From the NCBI GenBank assembly GCA_012841625.1, contig DUUI01000053.1, positions 1 through 64,000 of the forward strand: a stretch of 64,000 nt of DNA, read 5' to 3'. Source of the stretch: Erysipelothrix sp. GTDB lineage: Bacteria; Bacillota_I; Bacilli_A; Erysipelotrichales; Erysipelotrichaceae. Positions 36,919 through 46,478 of this stretch are shown here, in pieces. Every line of letters starts with the position of its first letter. Position 1 is the stretch's first letter. A model generated the notes under the pieces. The model was not told the DNA's origin. It ran no database searches and worked only from the letters and a program-made list of their open reading frames with translations. The position numbers and the translations under genes were made by a program.

Positions 36919-37860
36919 ATGAATCAAATCGAATTAGTTAAATCTGAAAGCTATAAAAAAAGAAAATACTTCATAGATGCTCTGTTCAAGCTAATTTTCC
37001 GTTTAGCAGGACTGATCTCTGCGATATTTATTATACTTATCTTTTTGTTTATACTTGAAAAAGGTATTCGGGTCTTCTTACCTGGATATGAATACGGTCA
37101 ACAGAACTTTTTTGAGTTCTTAACAGGACTACAATGGAGACAAGATATCGGTTTATATGGTGTTGGATTTATTATAGTAAATACCTTAGTCACATCATTG
37201 GGGGCAATCTTAATCTCTTTTCCATTATCGGTCTTATCCGCATTATTTATTGTTAAAATAGCACCCAAGAAAATATCTGAAGTAATGGCAACTGTTGTTG
37301 AATTACTAGCTTCCATTCCTTCTGTTGTTTATGGTGTCTTTGCCAGTGGTATAATTGTTCAAATGGTACAAACTTTGGCTGATACACTGGGCGTTCGGTC
37401 ATGGGGCGGCAATAGTATGTTAGCAGTTATTTTACTATTAGCAATTATGATTTACCCAACAATAACAATGCTATCTATAGCTGCAATTAGAGCTGTTCCA
37501 AAAGAACTTGAACATGGTTCATTAGCTTTAGGTGCCTCGCCAACTCAAACAAACTTTAAAGTTGTTTTAACTTCAGCAAAATCTGGTATTTTTGCTGGAT
37601 TAATTTTAGGACTGGGTCGTGCATTTGGTGAAGCCACAGCTGTTTCAATGGTGGCTGGTAATAAAATGTTTGGGCCTACAACAAATTTATTTGACATCAC
37701 TAGAACATTAACATCTACCATGCTGGCTGGTTTAAAGGAAACAACTGGCTTAGACTATGACATTCGTTTTAGTGTCGGGATTGTGTTAATGGTGATTATT
37801 TTAGTGACTAACTATGTGATTAATCGTGTTAAGGCTAGAATAGGACAGTCTGTATCATGA
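36919..37860 (+). CDS. pstC: Phosphate ABC transporter permease PstC
   Basis: A 313-residue permease with about six helices. Family features include VELLASIPSVVYGVFASG, RAVPKELEHGSLALGASPTQTN (the EAA coupling loop) and GLGRAFGEATAVSMVAGN. It forms the phosphate channel with PstA. Ribosome site AAGGGAGAAA. It overlaps pstA by 4 bases (ATGA). Confidence 0.94.
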   Translation: MNQIELVKSESYKKRKYFIDALFKLIFRLAGLISAIFIILIFLFILEKGIRVFLPGYEYGQQNFFEFLTGLQWRQDIGLYGVGFIIVNTLVTSLGAILISFPLSVLSALFIVKIAPKKISEVMATVVELLASIPSVVYGVFASGIIVQMVQTLADTLGVRSWGGNSMLAVILLLAIMIYPTITMLSIAAIRAVPKELEHGSLALGASPTQTNFKVVLTSAKSGIFAGLILGLGRAFGEATAVSMVAGNKMFGPTTNLFDITRTLTSTMLAGLKETTGLDYDIRFSVGIVLMVIILVTNYVINRVKARIGQSVS

Positions 37861-39119
37861 CAAATAAGAAATTAATCGATTTTAGTAAAAATCGTCAAAA
37901 ACGAAAAAGAAAAGACTTCATCTCTAATCTACTCACATACTTAGCTGCAGGCCTAGCAACTGCAGTCTTAGTTTCAATCTTTATATTCGTCTTACAAAGA
38001 GGATCAAAAGTACTCTCTTGGCAAATGATTCGAGATGATTATTGGTCACAAAACTTTCTAGCAGCGATTGATGAAACAGACGCTCAAGCTGGAAATTTTG
38101 AAAGGCCAGCTGATTTAGATAGTTCAATTTACTATTCTGAAAGATTCGGAATAGGGGTCACAGATAGAGTCAATCAACAAAAACAAAGTTTAGTTGAGAT
38201 TCACTATGTTCATCCTGACTCACCAATCAATCAAGCGATTATAACAACCCCGGGAGAATATTTTGAGCAGTCAATTGGAGACATGCTTGAAAAGAATATC
38301 ACTCGAATGTCGATTGTTGATCAACAAGGCGCGACCATGAATATAGGGACTCAAGTACAAGATGATGCCAGTTCATTCATCATTAAACTTGATTCAGCAA
38401 CACAGATCAATACAATCTTCTACCAAACAGCTGGTGGGGGTATCTGGGGCTCTCTAAGAGCGACATTAATTTTGATAGGTATTTCCTTACTAATTGCTTT
38501 ACCTATCGGTATCGCGGCTGCTGTGTACTTACACGAGTATGCCAAGCCAAATAAGGCCACTGCCTTTATGCGCTCATCCATTGAAATGCTCTCAGGTGTC
38601 CCTAGTATTATCTTTGGTTTAATGGGGGTTGCCGTTCTATTCCCAATTACAACTGTTTTTGGCGCTAATTCATTGAGTATTTTATTGGGGGGAATTACCA
38701 TGGCAGTTATGTTATTACCAATTATTATTCGACAAACCGAAGAATCATTAATTGTTGTTCCAAATGGACTAAGAAATGCATCATTATCATTAGGAGCAAC
38801 TGAAACTCAGACAATCTTTAAAGTTGTTCTTCCAACAGCCTTACCCGGGATCATCTCAGCAGTCTTATTGGCTGTGTCTCGAGTTATTGGAGAATCTGCT
38901 GCACTTATTTATACAATGGGTACCGCAATCTCGGATAATCCTAAGTTGTTGCAAGGCGCTACGTCATTAGCCGTCCAGATTTGGTCAATAATGAGTGGTG
39001 AACAACCTAACTTTGAACTAGCTAGTGCTATTTCCATTATTATCTTAGTAGTGGTCTTAGGCTTAAATCTAACTGTTAAAGTTATAACTGGACGATTAAA
39101 TAGAAAGTGGAAAGTATAA
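37857..39119 (+). CDS. pstA: Phosphate ABC transporter permease PstA with long extracytoplasmic insert
   Basis: A 420-residue permease, clearly longer than the usual 280-300. After the first helix (about 27-47) there is an extra hydrophilic region of about 140 residues (52-192), including [15 protein letters not shown] and [15 protein letters not shown]. The remaining helices and the EAA loop ([17 protein letters not shown]) are normal, as are [19 protein letters not shown] and [12 protein letters not shown]. The insert lies outside the membrane, where PstS docks. Translation is coupled to pstC. Confidence 0.92.
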   Translation: MTNKKLIDFSKNRQKRKRKDFISNLLTYLAAGLATAVLVSIFIFVLQRGSKVLSWQMIRDDYWSQNFLAAIDETDAQAGNFERPADLDSSIYYSERFGIGVTDRVNQQKQSLVEIHYVHPDSPINQAIITTPGEYFEQSIGDMLEKNITRMSIVDQQGATMNIGTQVQDDASSFIIKLDSATQINTIFYQTAGGGIWGSLRATLILIGISLLIALPIGIAAAVYLHEYAKPNKATAFMRSSIEMLSGVPSIIFGLMGVAVLFPITTVFGANSLSILLGGITMAVMLLPIIIRQTEESLIVVPNGLRNASLSLGATETQTIFKVVLPTALPGIISAVLLAVSRVIGESAALIYTMGTAISDNPKLLQGATSLAVQIWSIMSGEQPNFELASAISIIILVVVLGLNLTVKVITGRLNRKWKV

Positions 39120-39120
39120 A

Positions 39121-39873
39121 ATGAATGTATTTGAAATCAAAGACTTGAATCTTTATTATGGAGATAATCATGCACTTAAAGACATTAATCTAAGCATTAT
39201 GCGAAACAAGGTTACGGCACTCATTGGTCCTTCAGGCTGTGGTAAATCGACCTTTTTAAGATGCTTAAATCGAATGAATGATTTAATAGATAATGTTACA
39301 ATAGATGGAGAAGTTAATTTTAACAATCAGAATATCTATGCTCATGACATGGATGTTGTAGAATTAAGAACTCAAGTTGGAATGGTGTTTCAAAATCCTA
39401 ACCCATTTCCAATGTCGATCTATGATAATGTTGCTTATGGATTACGCTGTCAAGGAATCAAAGATAAGAAAACTCTAGATGAAGTTGTTGAAACATCACT
39501 TAAAAAAGCAGCTATCTGGGATGAAGTTCATGATCGTTTAAATTCAAACGCCTTAAAATTATCTGGTGGGCAACAACAACGTTTATGTATCGCACGAGCT
39601 ATTGCGCTTCAGCCTGATGTCATTTTAATGGATGAACCAACTTCAGCGCTTGACCCCATCGCAACCGCCAAAATTGAGGAGTTAATTAGTGAACTAAAAG
39701 AAGACTACTCAATCGTTATTGTAACTCACTCAATGCAACAAGCTGCACGTATTTCTGATTTCACTTCCTTCTTCTTACTTGGAGATTTAATTGAAACTGG
39801 CGATACAAGCGAATTATTCCATACACCTAAGGACAAACGTACCGAAGACTATATCACAGGTCGATTCGGTTAG
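39121..39873 (+). CDS. pstB: Phosphate ABC transporter ATPase PstB
   Basis: A 250-residue ATPase: Walker [10 protein letters not shown] (about 36-44), NRMNDLI and the PstB-typical [19 protein letters not shown], signature [16 protein letters not shown], Walker [13 protein letters not shown], and the H-loop TH in [11 protein letters not shown]. It energises phosphate import and, with PhoU, signals to PhoR. It starts one base after the pstA stop. Confidence 0.97.
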   Translation: MNVFEIKDLNLYYGDNHALKDINLSIMRNKVTALIGPSGCGKSTFLRCLNRMNDLIDNVTIDGEVNFNNQNIYAHDMDVVELRTQVGMVFQNPNPFPMSIYDNVAYGLRCQGIKDKKTLDEVVETSLKKAAIWDEVHDRLNSNALKLSGGQQQRLCIARAIALQPDVILMDEPTSALDPIATAKIEELISELKEDYSIVIVTHSMQQAARISDFTSFFLLGDLIETGDTSELFHTPKDKRTEDYITGRFG

Positions 39874-39884
39874 AAGGAGAGATT

Positions 39885-40529
39885 ATGCGATTAGAAGATG
39901 AACTGATTCAATTTGAATCACAAATTTTATTTATGTTAAAGAAAGTGCGCCAAATGTTTCAACTAGCTCAAGAAGCTTTAAGAACACATGACAAGGAAAA
40001 AGCACTCTCTGTTATTGAAATGGATGATTATATTAACCATTTAGACGAAGACATTAACCATCAAGCAACAGAAATGCTTAGTTTATTACAACCGGTTGCT
40101 AAAGATTTAAGAAGCATTATTGCTGGAATAAAAATCTCTACAGATATTGAGCGAATTGGGGATTATGCCAAAAATGTAGGACGTTATGTTATTAAGAATC
40201 AATCACAAAATAGCCAGGAATTAATCGACTTAACTTTAAATGTTGTTGATCATGTAATGCACCAATTAGATGATATGTATGATGCACTAGAAAATAATGA
40301 TGCTGATGCAGCATACAGAATCCCTGATGGAGATGATAAAATCGATGATGCCTTTCTTAAAACATTGGTTTTTATTGAAGAAAAGATCCATAATAATGCT
40401 CAAGAATTTAATTATCCAGTACGCTTAGTTACAATGTTAAGATCACTTGAAAGAGCTGGTGATCATGTTAAAAATATTTGTGAATCACTAATTTATAAAG
40501 TTAAAGGTCAGCACATTGACTTTGGATGA
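39885..40529 (+). CDS. phoU: Phosphate signalling protein PhoU
   Basis: A 214-residue, all-helical protein with two three-helix PhoU repeats, containing the metal-binding E/D motifs (DDYINHLDEDI; DGDDKIDDAFLKTL) and ISTDIERIGDYAKNVGR and LRSLERAGDHVKNICE. It restrains PhoR when phosphate is plentiful. Ribosome site AGAAGGAGAG. It closes the pst operon at a bidirectional terminator. Confidence 0.95.
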   Translation: MRLEDELIQFESQILFMLKKVRQMFQLAQEALRTHDKEKALSVIEMDDYINHLDEDINHQATEMLSLLQPVAKDLRSIIAGIKISTDIERIGDYAKNVGRYVIKNQSQNSQELIDLTLNVVDHVMHQLDDMYDALENNDADAAYRIPDGDDKIDDAFLKTLVFIEEKIHNNAQEFNYPVRLVTMLRSLERAGDHVKNICESLIYKVKGQHIDFG

Positions 40530-40533
40530 GTTT

Positions 40534-40566
40534 AAAAAAGGAGAGCCTACAAGCTCTCCTTTATTA
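40534..40566. terminator. Bidirectional terminator between phoU and the Na/Pi transporter gene
   Basis: AGGAGAGC (40539-40546) pairs with GCTCTCCT (40553-40560), loop CTACAA, with A-rich left and T-rich right flanks. The minus-strand stop codon (40547-40549) lies in the loop. Confidence 0.9.
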
Positions 40567-42238
40567 TTGAATCAGCACTACGATTATGTACTTTTATTGG
40601 GTTGACAGTATTTGTCGCAATATTGTAAGAATGATCAGCCATTCTCTCTAAAGTACCAAGGATATCTACATACATTGAGGATGCCACATCAGCGACACTC
40701 TTATTAAGTGTAATTCTGTAGAAAAAGTTTTCTCTAAACTGATGTTCTAATAAGTCCATATAATTCTCATCTTCTGTTAGTGTTTGATAAGTAGAGAAGT
40801 TGTTTGTATGATAAATTTCTAAAGCAGTGTTTAAGTTATGTGTTAATAAATCATAAACTTGTCTAAGTTCATCCATTGCTTCATCGGAAAGTTCTTCTTT
40901 ATTTTCATAAATTAATTCATAATACTCGACCAAGTTAATTGATAAATCACTTATTCTTTCTAAGTTTTTAATAACTTGAAGATTAATTGCATATTCCAAT
41001 GAAAGTTGCTCAGATAGATTTGTTTTAGCGATTTTTAATAGATAAGATGTAATTTTTGTGTCAAGTGAGTTTATAATTTCTTCCAGTTGAATGACGGTAT
41101 CGGCATAACGTTTATCTTTTGTTAAAAGATATTGTTGCGACGCTTCAATAGAGCTAACAACTAGTTCACCAACCTTAGTCGTTGACCGCTTACTTACTTC
41201 TAAAGCACCTGCTGTAAAATTAATAATCATAGCTTCATCAAGTTCCTCTAATCCTACGTCATCAATTGAGACACTGTCTTTTCCTGGAACAATTGTTTCC
41301 ATTAATTTTACAAACTGTTTAACGAATGGAAAGAACATTAAAGTAGACACAAAGTTAAAGAAGAAGTGAGCCGCGGCGATAGCCATTAAGTTGTTAAGAT
41401 TAAACATTGAAACAACAAGTTCTATAAAACGAGTGTAAGGAACTAAGAATATCATAAAGACAATAGATCCAATAACATTAAACATTAAGTGAAATAATGA
41501 GGCTCGTTTAGCTGCTAAAGAACCACCAACACTAGCAATTAAAGTCGTAACTGTTGTTCCAATATTGGCACCAAAAACTAAAGCGATACCAGCAATTAAT
41601 GACATCGCGTTTGAATCATATAATTTTTGAACAATCCCAACAACAGCAGAGGAAGATTGAATAACCCCAGTGATAATGGCTCCTCCAACCAATCCAATGA
41701 CTGGTTGTCTTGAAATACTTAAAATTAAATCATTAAATCCATTTAAATATTGAAGTTGTTTTAAAGCATCACCCATCATTGACAATCCAACAAAGATTAA
41801 CGCAAAGCCAATCATAATAGAAGCTATGTATGAACTCTTCTTGCTTTTTGTAAACATGATAAAAAGAACACCAATAAATAAAATAAAGTAAGATAAATAC
41901 TCCATTTCAAAACTAATTAATACAGCAGTCACAGTGGTACCAATATTAGCTCCCATTGAAATACCAATGGCTTGATCGAGTCTCATCAGTCCTGAACGAA
42001 CTAATGAAATCGCAATTACTGTTGTTGCTGATGAGGATTGGAGTACGGCTGTTAAAATTAATCCAACCAATATTGCTAGAAGGGGATTAGAGGTATACTT
42101 ATCAATATAATCTCTAATTTTGCTACCTGCAAAATTTGTTAATCCATCTCCCATTAGATTGATACCTAATAGGAATATTGCTAGTCCACCAAATATAAAT
42201 TCCCAGTGAATCTGAGATAAGGTTAAGCTTTCAGTCAT
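40547..42238 (-). CDS. Na+/phosphate cotransporter with C-terminal PhoU-like domain
   Basis: A 563-residue PNaS-family transporter. Two inverted repeats of membrane segments each carry the QSSSA motif (AVLQSSSATTVIAISLV and GVIQSSSAVVGIV), with SMGANIGTTVTAVL and VFGANIGTTVTTLIAS. A cytoplasmic PhoU-like helical domain follows (about 345-550). It gives low-energy phosphate uptake beside the ATP-driven Pst system. Start ATG 42238 follows TAGGAGAAAACAAG. A TTAACA repeat array lies upstream in the divergent gap. Confidence 0.9.
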   Translation of the reverse strand: MTESLTLSQIHWEFIFGGLAIFLLGINLMGDGLTNFAGSKIRDYIDKYTSNPLLAILVGLILTAVLQSSSATTVIAISLVRSGLMRLDQAIGISMGANIGTTVTAVLISFEMEYLSYFILFIGVLFIMFTKSKKSSYIASIMIGFALIFVGLSMMGDALKQLQYLNGFNDLILSISRQPVIGLVGGAIITGVIQSSSAVVGIVQKLYDSNAMSLIAGIALVFGANIGTTVTTLIASVGGSLAAKRASLFHLMFNVIGSIVFMIFLVPYTRFIELVVSMFNLNNLMAIAAAHFFFNFVSTLMFFPFVKQFVKLMETIVPGKDSVSIDDVGLEELDEAMIINFTAGALEVSKRSTTKVGELVVSSIEASQQYLLTKDKRYADTVIQLEEIINSLDTKITSYLLKIAKTNLSEQLSLEYAINLQVIKNLERISDLSINLVEYYELIYENKEELSDEAMDELRQVYDLLTHNLNTALEIYHTNNFSTYQTLTEDENYMDLLEHQFRENFFYRITLNKSVADVASSMYVDILGTLERMADHSYNIATNTVNPIKVHNRSADSIIKESL

Positions 42239-42267
42239 CTTGTTTTCTCCTAAACATCACTCATATA

Positions 42268-42306
42268 TTAACAAAATTTTAACATTTTGTTAACAATTGT
42301 TTTTTA
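42268..42306. promoter_or_regulatory. PHO-box-like TTAACA repeat array between Na/Pi transporter and ybeY
   Basis: Three perfect TTAACA hexamers at 42268, 42279 and 42290 (11-base spacing), with a possible fourth TTTTTA at 42301. The same stretch also reads as an inverted repeat, TTAACAAAAT/ATTTTGTTAA (42268-42277 and 42284-42293). Which divergent gene is controlled is not decided by sequence; the transporter is the logical target. Confidence 0.65.
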
Positions 42307-42325
42307 ATTTTTGTCCATTCAACTA

Positions 42326-42334
42326 TGGTATAAT
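42326..42334 (+). promoter_or_regulatory. Extended -10 promoter for the ybeY operon
   Basis: TGG followed by perfect TATAAT (42329-42334); no clear -35 at 17 bases. Confidence 0.6.
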
Positions 42335-42350
42335 TAAATTGGAGTAAAAG

Positions 42351-42788
42351 ATGAACATAAATATTCAATATCAGAATGTCAGTCCTAAATGGAAAAACTA
42401 TCGAATGTACATTAAACCCATTATTAATCATGCTCATAAAGTACTCAATGATAAACGGCTTAAACAATCATTTAGTATCATTTTGATTGATGATTTAACA
42501 ATGAAAGAGCTGAATACACAATACCGTGATATTCATCGAAGCACTGATGTTTTAACATTTATTGATGAGTTTGAAGAAGATTATCTTGGAGACATCTTTA
42601 TTAATGTTAAAGCAGTTGAAGATCAGGCTAAAGAATATGGCCATACCAAGAAAAGAGAATTTAGTTTTTTGGTGACTCACGGAATACTTCATTTACTAGG
42701 CTATGATCATCAAACAAAAGACCAAGAATTAGAGATGTTTACATTACAAGAAAGGATCTTGGATGAAATTGCGCCGCGTAGTCAATAA
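42351..42788 (+). CDS. ybeY: Endoribonuclease YbeY (rRNA maturation)
   Basis: A 145-residue metalloprotein with the invariant zinc motif HGILHLLGYDH and the RDIHRSTDVLTF segment. It matures 16S rRNA and monitors ribosome quality. ATG follows TTGGAGTAAAAG. In B. subtilis it follows phoH and pgpH; here the whole phosphate cluster intervenes. It overlaps dgkA by 26 bases. Confidence 0.95.
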   Translation: MNINIQYQNVSPKWKNYRMYIKPIINHAHKVLNDKRLKQSFSIILIDDLTMKELNTQYRDIHRSTDVLTFIDEFEEDYLGDIFINVKAVEDQAKEYGHTKKREFSFLVTHGILHLLGYDHQTKDQELEMFTLQERILDEIAPRSQ

Positions 42789-43122
42789 ATTCATTTGTGC
42801 CTTTAAAGGGATCGTTACCGCATTTAAAATTGATTTTGGAGTAAAGACTCAATTTACTCTCGCTTTAATTACCATTGTGTTTGGCTTGTTAATTGGCTTA
42901 ACAGAAACACAGTGGCTCATTGTGGTTGTCTGTATTGGAGCTGTCTTAACTGCGGAACTTCTTAATACAGCAATTGAAGAGGTTGTTAATTCGTTGTCTC
43001 ATTTAATGCATGATGGACAGCGTAAGAGAATTAAAGATATAAGCGCTGGTGCAGTTTTAACAATATCACTGACCAGTTTAATTATTATGATGTTAATATT
43101 ATGGTCGAAAGGGGTCAGCTAA
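42763..43122 (+). CDS. dgkA: Diacylglycerol kinase / undecaprenol kinase, DgkA family
   Basis: A 119-residue small membrane kinase with three helices and the family core AELLNTAIEEVVN. In Gram-positives this enzyme phosphorylates undecaprenol, recycling the lipid carrier for wall precursors. The start lies inside ybeY, after AAAGGAT, and the stop abuts cdd. Confidence 0.92.
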   Translation: MKLRRVVNKFICAFKGIVTAFKIDFGVKTQFTLALITIVFGLLIGLTETQWLIVVVCIGAVLTAELLNTAIEEVVNSLSHLMHDGQRKRIKDISAGAVLTISLTSLIIMMLILWSKGVS

Positions 43123-43524
43123 ATGACAGATTATACATTTTTAGTCGAAGAAGCATTTAAAGCACTTGAGAATGCGTATGCACCTTATTCAAATTATCAA
43201 GTAGGAGCTTGTGTCTTACTTAAAGATAAGTCTCTTATCTATGGAGCAAATATCGAGAATGCTTCCTTTGGAGGAACTTCTTGTGCAGAAAGAAATGCGG
43301 TATTTTCATTATATTCTCAAGGGTATCGGAAAGACGATATTGAAGCCATCGCAATTGTCAGTAATGGTGATTATATAGCAGGTCCTTGTGGAATATGCCG
43401 ACAAGTTCTTAGTGAGCTTTTAAATCAAGACACACCAATTATTTTAGACAATCGAAAAGAACGAATGATTACAAATATTGAGAAGCTTTTACCACTACAA
43501 TTTGGTCCTAAGGATGTGCTATGA
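43123..43524 (+). CDS. cdd: Cytidine deaminase
   Basis: A 133-residue zinc enzyme with YAPYSNYQVGACVLL, the catalytic CAERNAVF (Cys-Ala-Glu) and PCGICRQVLSEL zinc ligands. It converts (deoxy)cytidine to (deoxy)uridine in nucleoside salvage, fitting with the nup importer and deoC in the window. It overlaps era by 4 bases (ATGA). Confidence 0.95.
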   Translation: MTDYTFLVEEAFKALENAYAPYSNYQVGACVLLKDKSLIYGANIENASFGGTSCAERNAVFSLYSQGYRKDDIEAIAIVSNGDYIAGPCGICRQVLSELLNQDTPIILDNRKERMITNIEKLLPLQFGPKDVL

Positions 43525-44414
43525 GTTTTAAATCTGCCTTCATTGCCCTAATCGGCTTACCTAATACCGGAAAATCAACCTTAATTAATAAGATATTTAA
43601 CAAGAAAATCGCAATTGTTTCTAATAAACCTCAAACAACTCGTAATTCAATTAGAGGGATTCTTAATCATGATGATTATCAGCTAGTCTTTATAGATACA
43701 CCTGGGATTCATGATCCTCAAGACGAATTTGGTCGTTTTCTAAATCGGGAATCTTACTCAAATATCGAAGGTGCTGATATTCTTTACTTTTTTATTGATG
43801 CCTCTAAACCAATGCGCAAACGACAAATTGAGTTATTAGAACGGATTGAAAAGGAATATCCTGAGATTCCACTTTTTGGGATTGTTAATAAAATAGACTT
43901 AATCAAAAAACCAGAACTAGTTCCAATTTTATTGCATTTAAGTCAATTAGCAGAATTTGATGAGTTGATACCTATTTCTGCTTTGGAAAATGAAAACATT
44001 GATACTTTATTAGACTTAACTTTAAATTATGCACCAGAAGGCCCTGCATTCTTTAGCGACTTAGATGAAGTGGATTATACACTTAGTTTTCAAATCTCTG
44101 AGATTATTCGTGAGAAAATCCTATTCTTAACTAAAGAAGAACTTCCACACCATACTGGTGTTGTCATTGAATCCATTGAGAAAAACGACAAGGAATGGGT
44201 TGTTTATGCTAAGATTATCGTTTCAAAGGAGTCTCATAAACCTATTCTAGTGGGCAAACAAGGTTCAATGATTAAAAAAATACGATTACTCGCTCAGAAA
44301 GAATTACGCTCTACTTTAAATAAAAAAATAGATTTAGAATTGTTTGTTTCAGTCGAAAAGGATTGGCGCAATAACCCTCGTGATTTAAAGGAATTAGGTT
44401 ATATTGATGACTAA
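43521..44414 (+). CDS. era: GTPase Era
   Basis: A 297-residue GTPase that assists 16S rRNA/30S assembly. G1 GLPNTGKST, G2 KPQTTRNSIRGI, G3 DTPGIHDP, G4 NKID, G5 ISAL, then a C-terminal KH domain (SKESHKPILVGKQGSMIKKI). One feature differs from most homologues: the P-loop reads GLPNTGKS, where GRPNVGKS is usual. It overlaps recO by 8 bases. Confidence 0.95.
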   Translation: MSFKSAFIALIGLPNTGKSTLINKIFNKKIAIVSNKPQTTRNSIRGILNHDDYQLVFIDTPGIHDPQDEFGRFLNRESYSNIEGADILYFFIDASKPMRKRQIELLERIEKEYPEIPLFGIVNKIDLIKKPELVPILLHLSQLAEFDELIPISALENENIDTLLDLTLNYAPEGPAFFSDLDEVDYTLSFQISEIIREKILFLTKEELPHHTGVVIESIEKNDKEWVVYAKIIVSKESHKPILVGKQGSMIKKIRLLAQKELRSTLNKKIDLELFVSVEKDWRNNPRDLKELGYIDD

Positions 44415-45102
44415 AGTATCCAAGGGGTACATACTTAATTCAAGACTTTATAAAGAAGCCGATGGAATGATGAGTATTTATTTAGAAGACAATTCTTATA
44501 GACAATTTATTTATCGATCATTATACAAACCTGGTGCTAAGCGACTAGGAAGTTCTCAACCATTTGTTTTGTATGAATTTACATATCGTGACAAAGAAGG
44601 GCTGATTACACCACGAGAAATCACTCAAATAAAATCATATACATCAATCCAGGATGATGTAAAAAAGACCGTCTTAGGACAGAGTATTAATTCTCTTTTT
44701 CTTAATTTTTATGCACATTTGAATTTTAAACTCTATGACTGGGCAGTTCAGACAATGGATCAGTCAGATAATGTTGAATTAGTTTTTATTTTAGTATTGG
44801 TTGAAAGTTTAAATCAAATGGGCTTACAACCCTATGTTGATGGAGATATTTTAACAGGCGATTCAAAGGTGAATCATTTTGATATTTCAAAGGGTGGTTT
44901 TGTGTATCGAAACTTAGAAAATATGTATACTTTAAGCCAATTACAAATGATTCGGAAACTCTTTAAGGCAAAGCCGCAGAATTATAGTATAATAAAGGAT
45001 GATTCGATTGAAGATAAGGTAATCAGCACAATTGTTGATTACTTCGAATATCACACATCTTTTAAGTTAAAAGGATACCAGTTATATAAATCAATACAGT
45101 AG
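44407..45102 (+). CDS. recO: DNA repair protein RecO
   Basis: A 231-residue RecO: N-terminal OB fold ([22 protein letters not shown]) and helical C-terminal part. It loads RecA on SSB-coated DNA. It is slightly short and has no CxxC zinc finger, which many RecO proteins carry. I took ATG 44407; the in-frame TTG directly before it (44404) is less likely. Identification rests on the N-terminal pattern and the era-recO-glyS order. Confidence 0.85.
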   Translation: MTKVSKGYILNSRLYKEADGMMSIYLEDNSYRQFIYRSLYKPGAKRLGSSQPFVLYEFTYRDKEGLITPREITQIKSYTSIQDDVKKTVLGQSINSLFLNFYAHLNFKLYDWAVQTMDQSDNVELVFILVLVESLNQMGLQPYVDGDILTGDSKVNHFDISKGGFVYRNLENMYTLSQLQMIRKLFKAKPQNYSIIKDDSIEDKVISTIVDYFEYHTSFKLKGYQLYKSIQ

Positions 45103-45110
45103 GAGGAAGT

Positions 45111-46478
45111 ATGTCAAAAGTATCATTCGAAACAATTTCAACCCATTTAAGACAAACTGGGTTTATTTATCAAGGATCACAGATTTATGGGGGTCTTTCA
45201 AATACATGGGACTTTGGTCCATTGGGAGTTGAGTTAAAACAAAATGTCAAAAATATGTGGTGGAAACGTTTCATTCAACAAATGCCACAGAATGTGGGGA
45301 TTCAATCAGCCATTTTAATGAACCCTAAGGTCTGGCAAGCATCTGGTCACTTAGATACCTTTGCTGATCCATTAATGGATTGTAAGTCATGTAAGGCACG
45401 CCACAGAGCCGATAATTTAATTGAAGACACGATTGAAAATATCGATGCCTCAAGCTTAACTTTAAGTGAGATGGAGAAAATTATTGAAGAACATAATATT
45501 AAATGCCCAAATTGTGGCAAACAAGATTTTACTAATATCAGACAATTTAATCTTATGTTTAAGACATTTCAAGGCGTTACTGAAGAATCAACAAACACAA
45601 TTTATTTAAGACCTGAAACGGCTCAGGGTATGTTTGTTAACTTTAAAAATGTTCAAAGAACCAGTCGCATGAAGATTCCATTTGGCATTGGTCAAATAGG
45701 GAAGGCTTTTAGAAATGAAATTACGCCTGGTCAATTAATCTTTAGAACTCGTGAATTTGAACAAATGGAACTTGAGTTTTTCTGCAAACCAGGAACTGAT
45801 TTAGAATGGTATGACTTCTATGTTGATAAATGCATGAACTTTTTAGTTGAGCTTGGACTTAAGCGTGAAAATCTACGCCTAAGACATCATAGTGAGGAAG
45901 AATTATCGCACTATTCAGTTGCGACTGTCGATATTGAGTATCTTTTCCCATGGGGTTGGGGTGAATTATGGGGTATTGCTGATAGAACTGACTTTGATTT
46001 AAAACAGCATCAGGAACACTCAAAAGAAAACATGGAATATCTTGATCCAGAAACAAATGAACGCTATATTCCTTACTGTGTTGAGCCATCTGTTGGTGTT
46101 GAACGTTTAATGCTGGCGCTGATGTGTGATTCTTATGAAGATGAACAATTGGAAAATGACTCTCGAACAGTCATGCGTTTAGATCCAAAAGTTGCTCCTG
46201 TTAAAGCATGTGTGATGCCATTATCTAAGAAATTAAGAGACAATGCGATGGAAGTCTATGCTTTATTAGCTGAACACTTTAATATCGAATATGATGAATC
46301 AGGTTCCATTGGGCGTCGTTATCGTCGCCAAGACCAAGTAGGTACACCGTTCTGTATCACGGTTGACTTTGATACTTTGGATGATAATGCGGTCACCCTT
46401 AGAGATAGAGATACAATGCAACAAGAAAGAATTTCTATTGACCAATTAGTAGAGAAACTAAATAACTTAATTAAATGA
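45111..46478 (+). CDS. glyQS: Glycyl-tRNA synthetase (homodimeric, class II)
   Basis: A 455-residue alpha2-type enzyme that charges tRNA-Gly. It has the N-terminal [23 protein letters not shown], zinc ligands CKSCKARH and CPNCGKQ, motif 2 ([25 protein letters not shown]), motif 3 ([13 protein letters not shown]) and a C-terminal anticodon domain. It replaces the two-gene glyQ/glyS form of B. subtilis at the same locus. The gap to recO is 8 bases with AGGAGG; there is no T-box. Confidence 0.97.
   Translation: MSKVSFETISTHLRQTGFIYQGSQIYGGLSNTWDFGPLGVELKQNVKNMWWKRFIQQMPQNVGIQSAILMNPKVWQASGHLDTFADPLMDCKSCKARHRADNLIEDTIENIDASSLTLSEMEKIIEEHNIKCPNCGKQDFTNIRQFNLMFKTFQGVTEESTNTIYLRPETAQGMFVNFKNVQRTSRMKIPFGIGQIGKAFRNEITPGQLIFRTREFEQMELEFFCKPGTDLEWYDFYVDKCMNFLVELGLKRENLRLRHHSEEELSHYSVATVDIEYLFPWGWGELWGIADRTDFDLKQHQEHSKENMEYLDPETNERYIPYCVEPSVGVERLMLALMCDSYEDEQLENDSRTVMRLDPKVAPVKACVMPLSKKLRDNAMEVYALLAEHFNIEYDESGSIGRRYRRQDQVGTPFCITVDFDTLDDNAVTLRDRDTMQQERISIDQLVEKLNNLIK

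Noticed and set aside
42268-42293. Reading the TTAACA array as a chance A/T-rich stretch
   Set aside because: Three perfect hexamers at an exact 11-base period beside a phosphate transporter, plus a similar array at pstS, make chance less likely, so it was kept as a finding with the palindrome caveat.
45103-45110. A T-box leader for glycyl-tRNA synthetase
   Set aside because: Only 8 bases separate recO and glyQS, and no T-box core (GGGTGGNACCGCG) is present.
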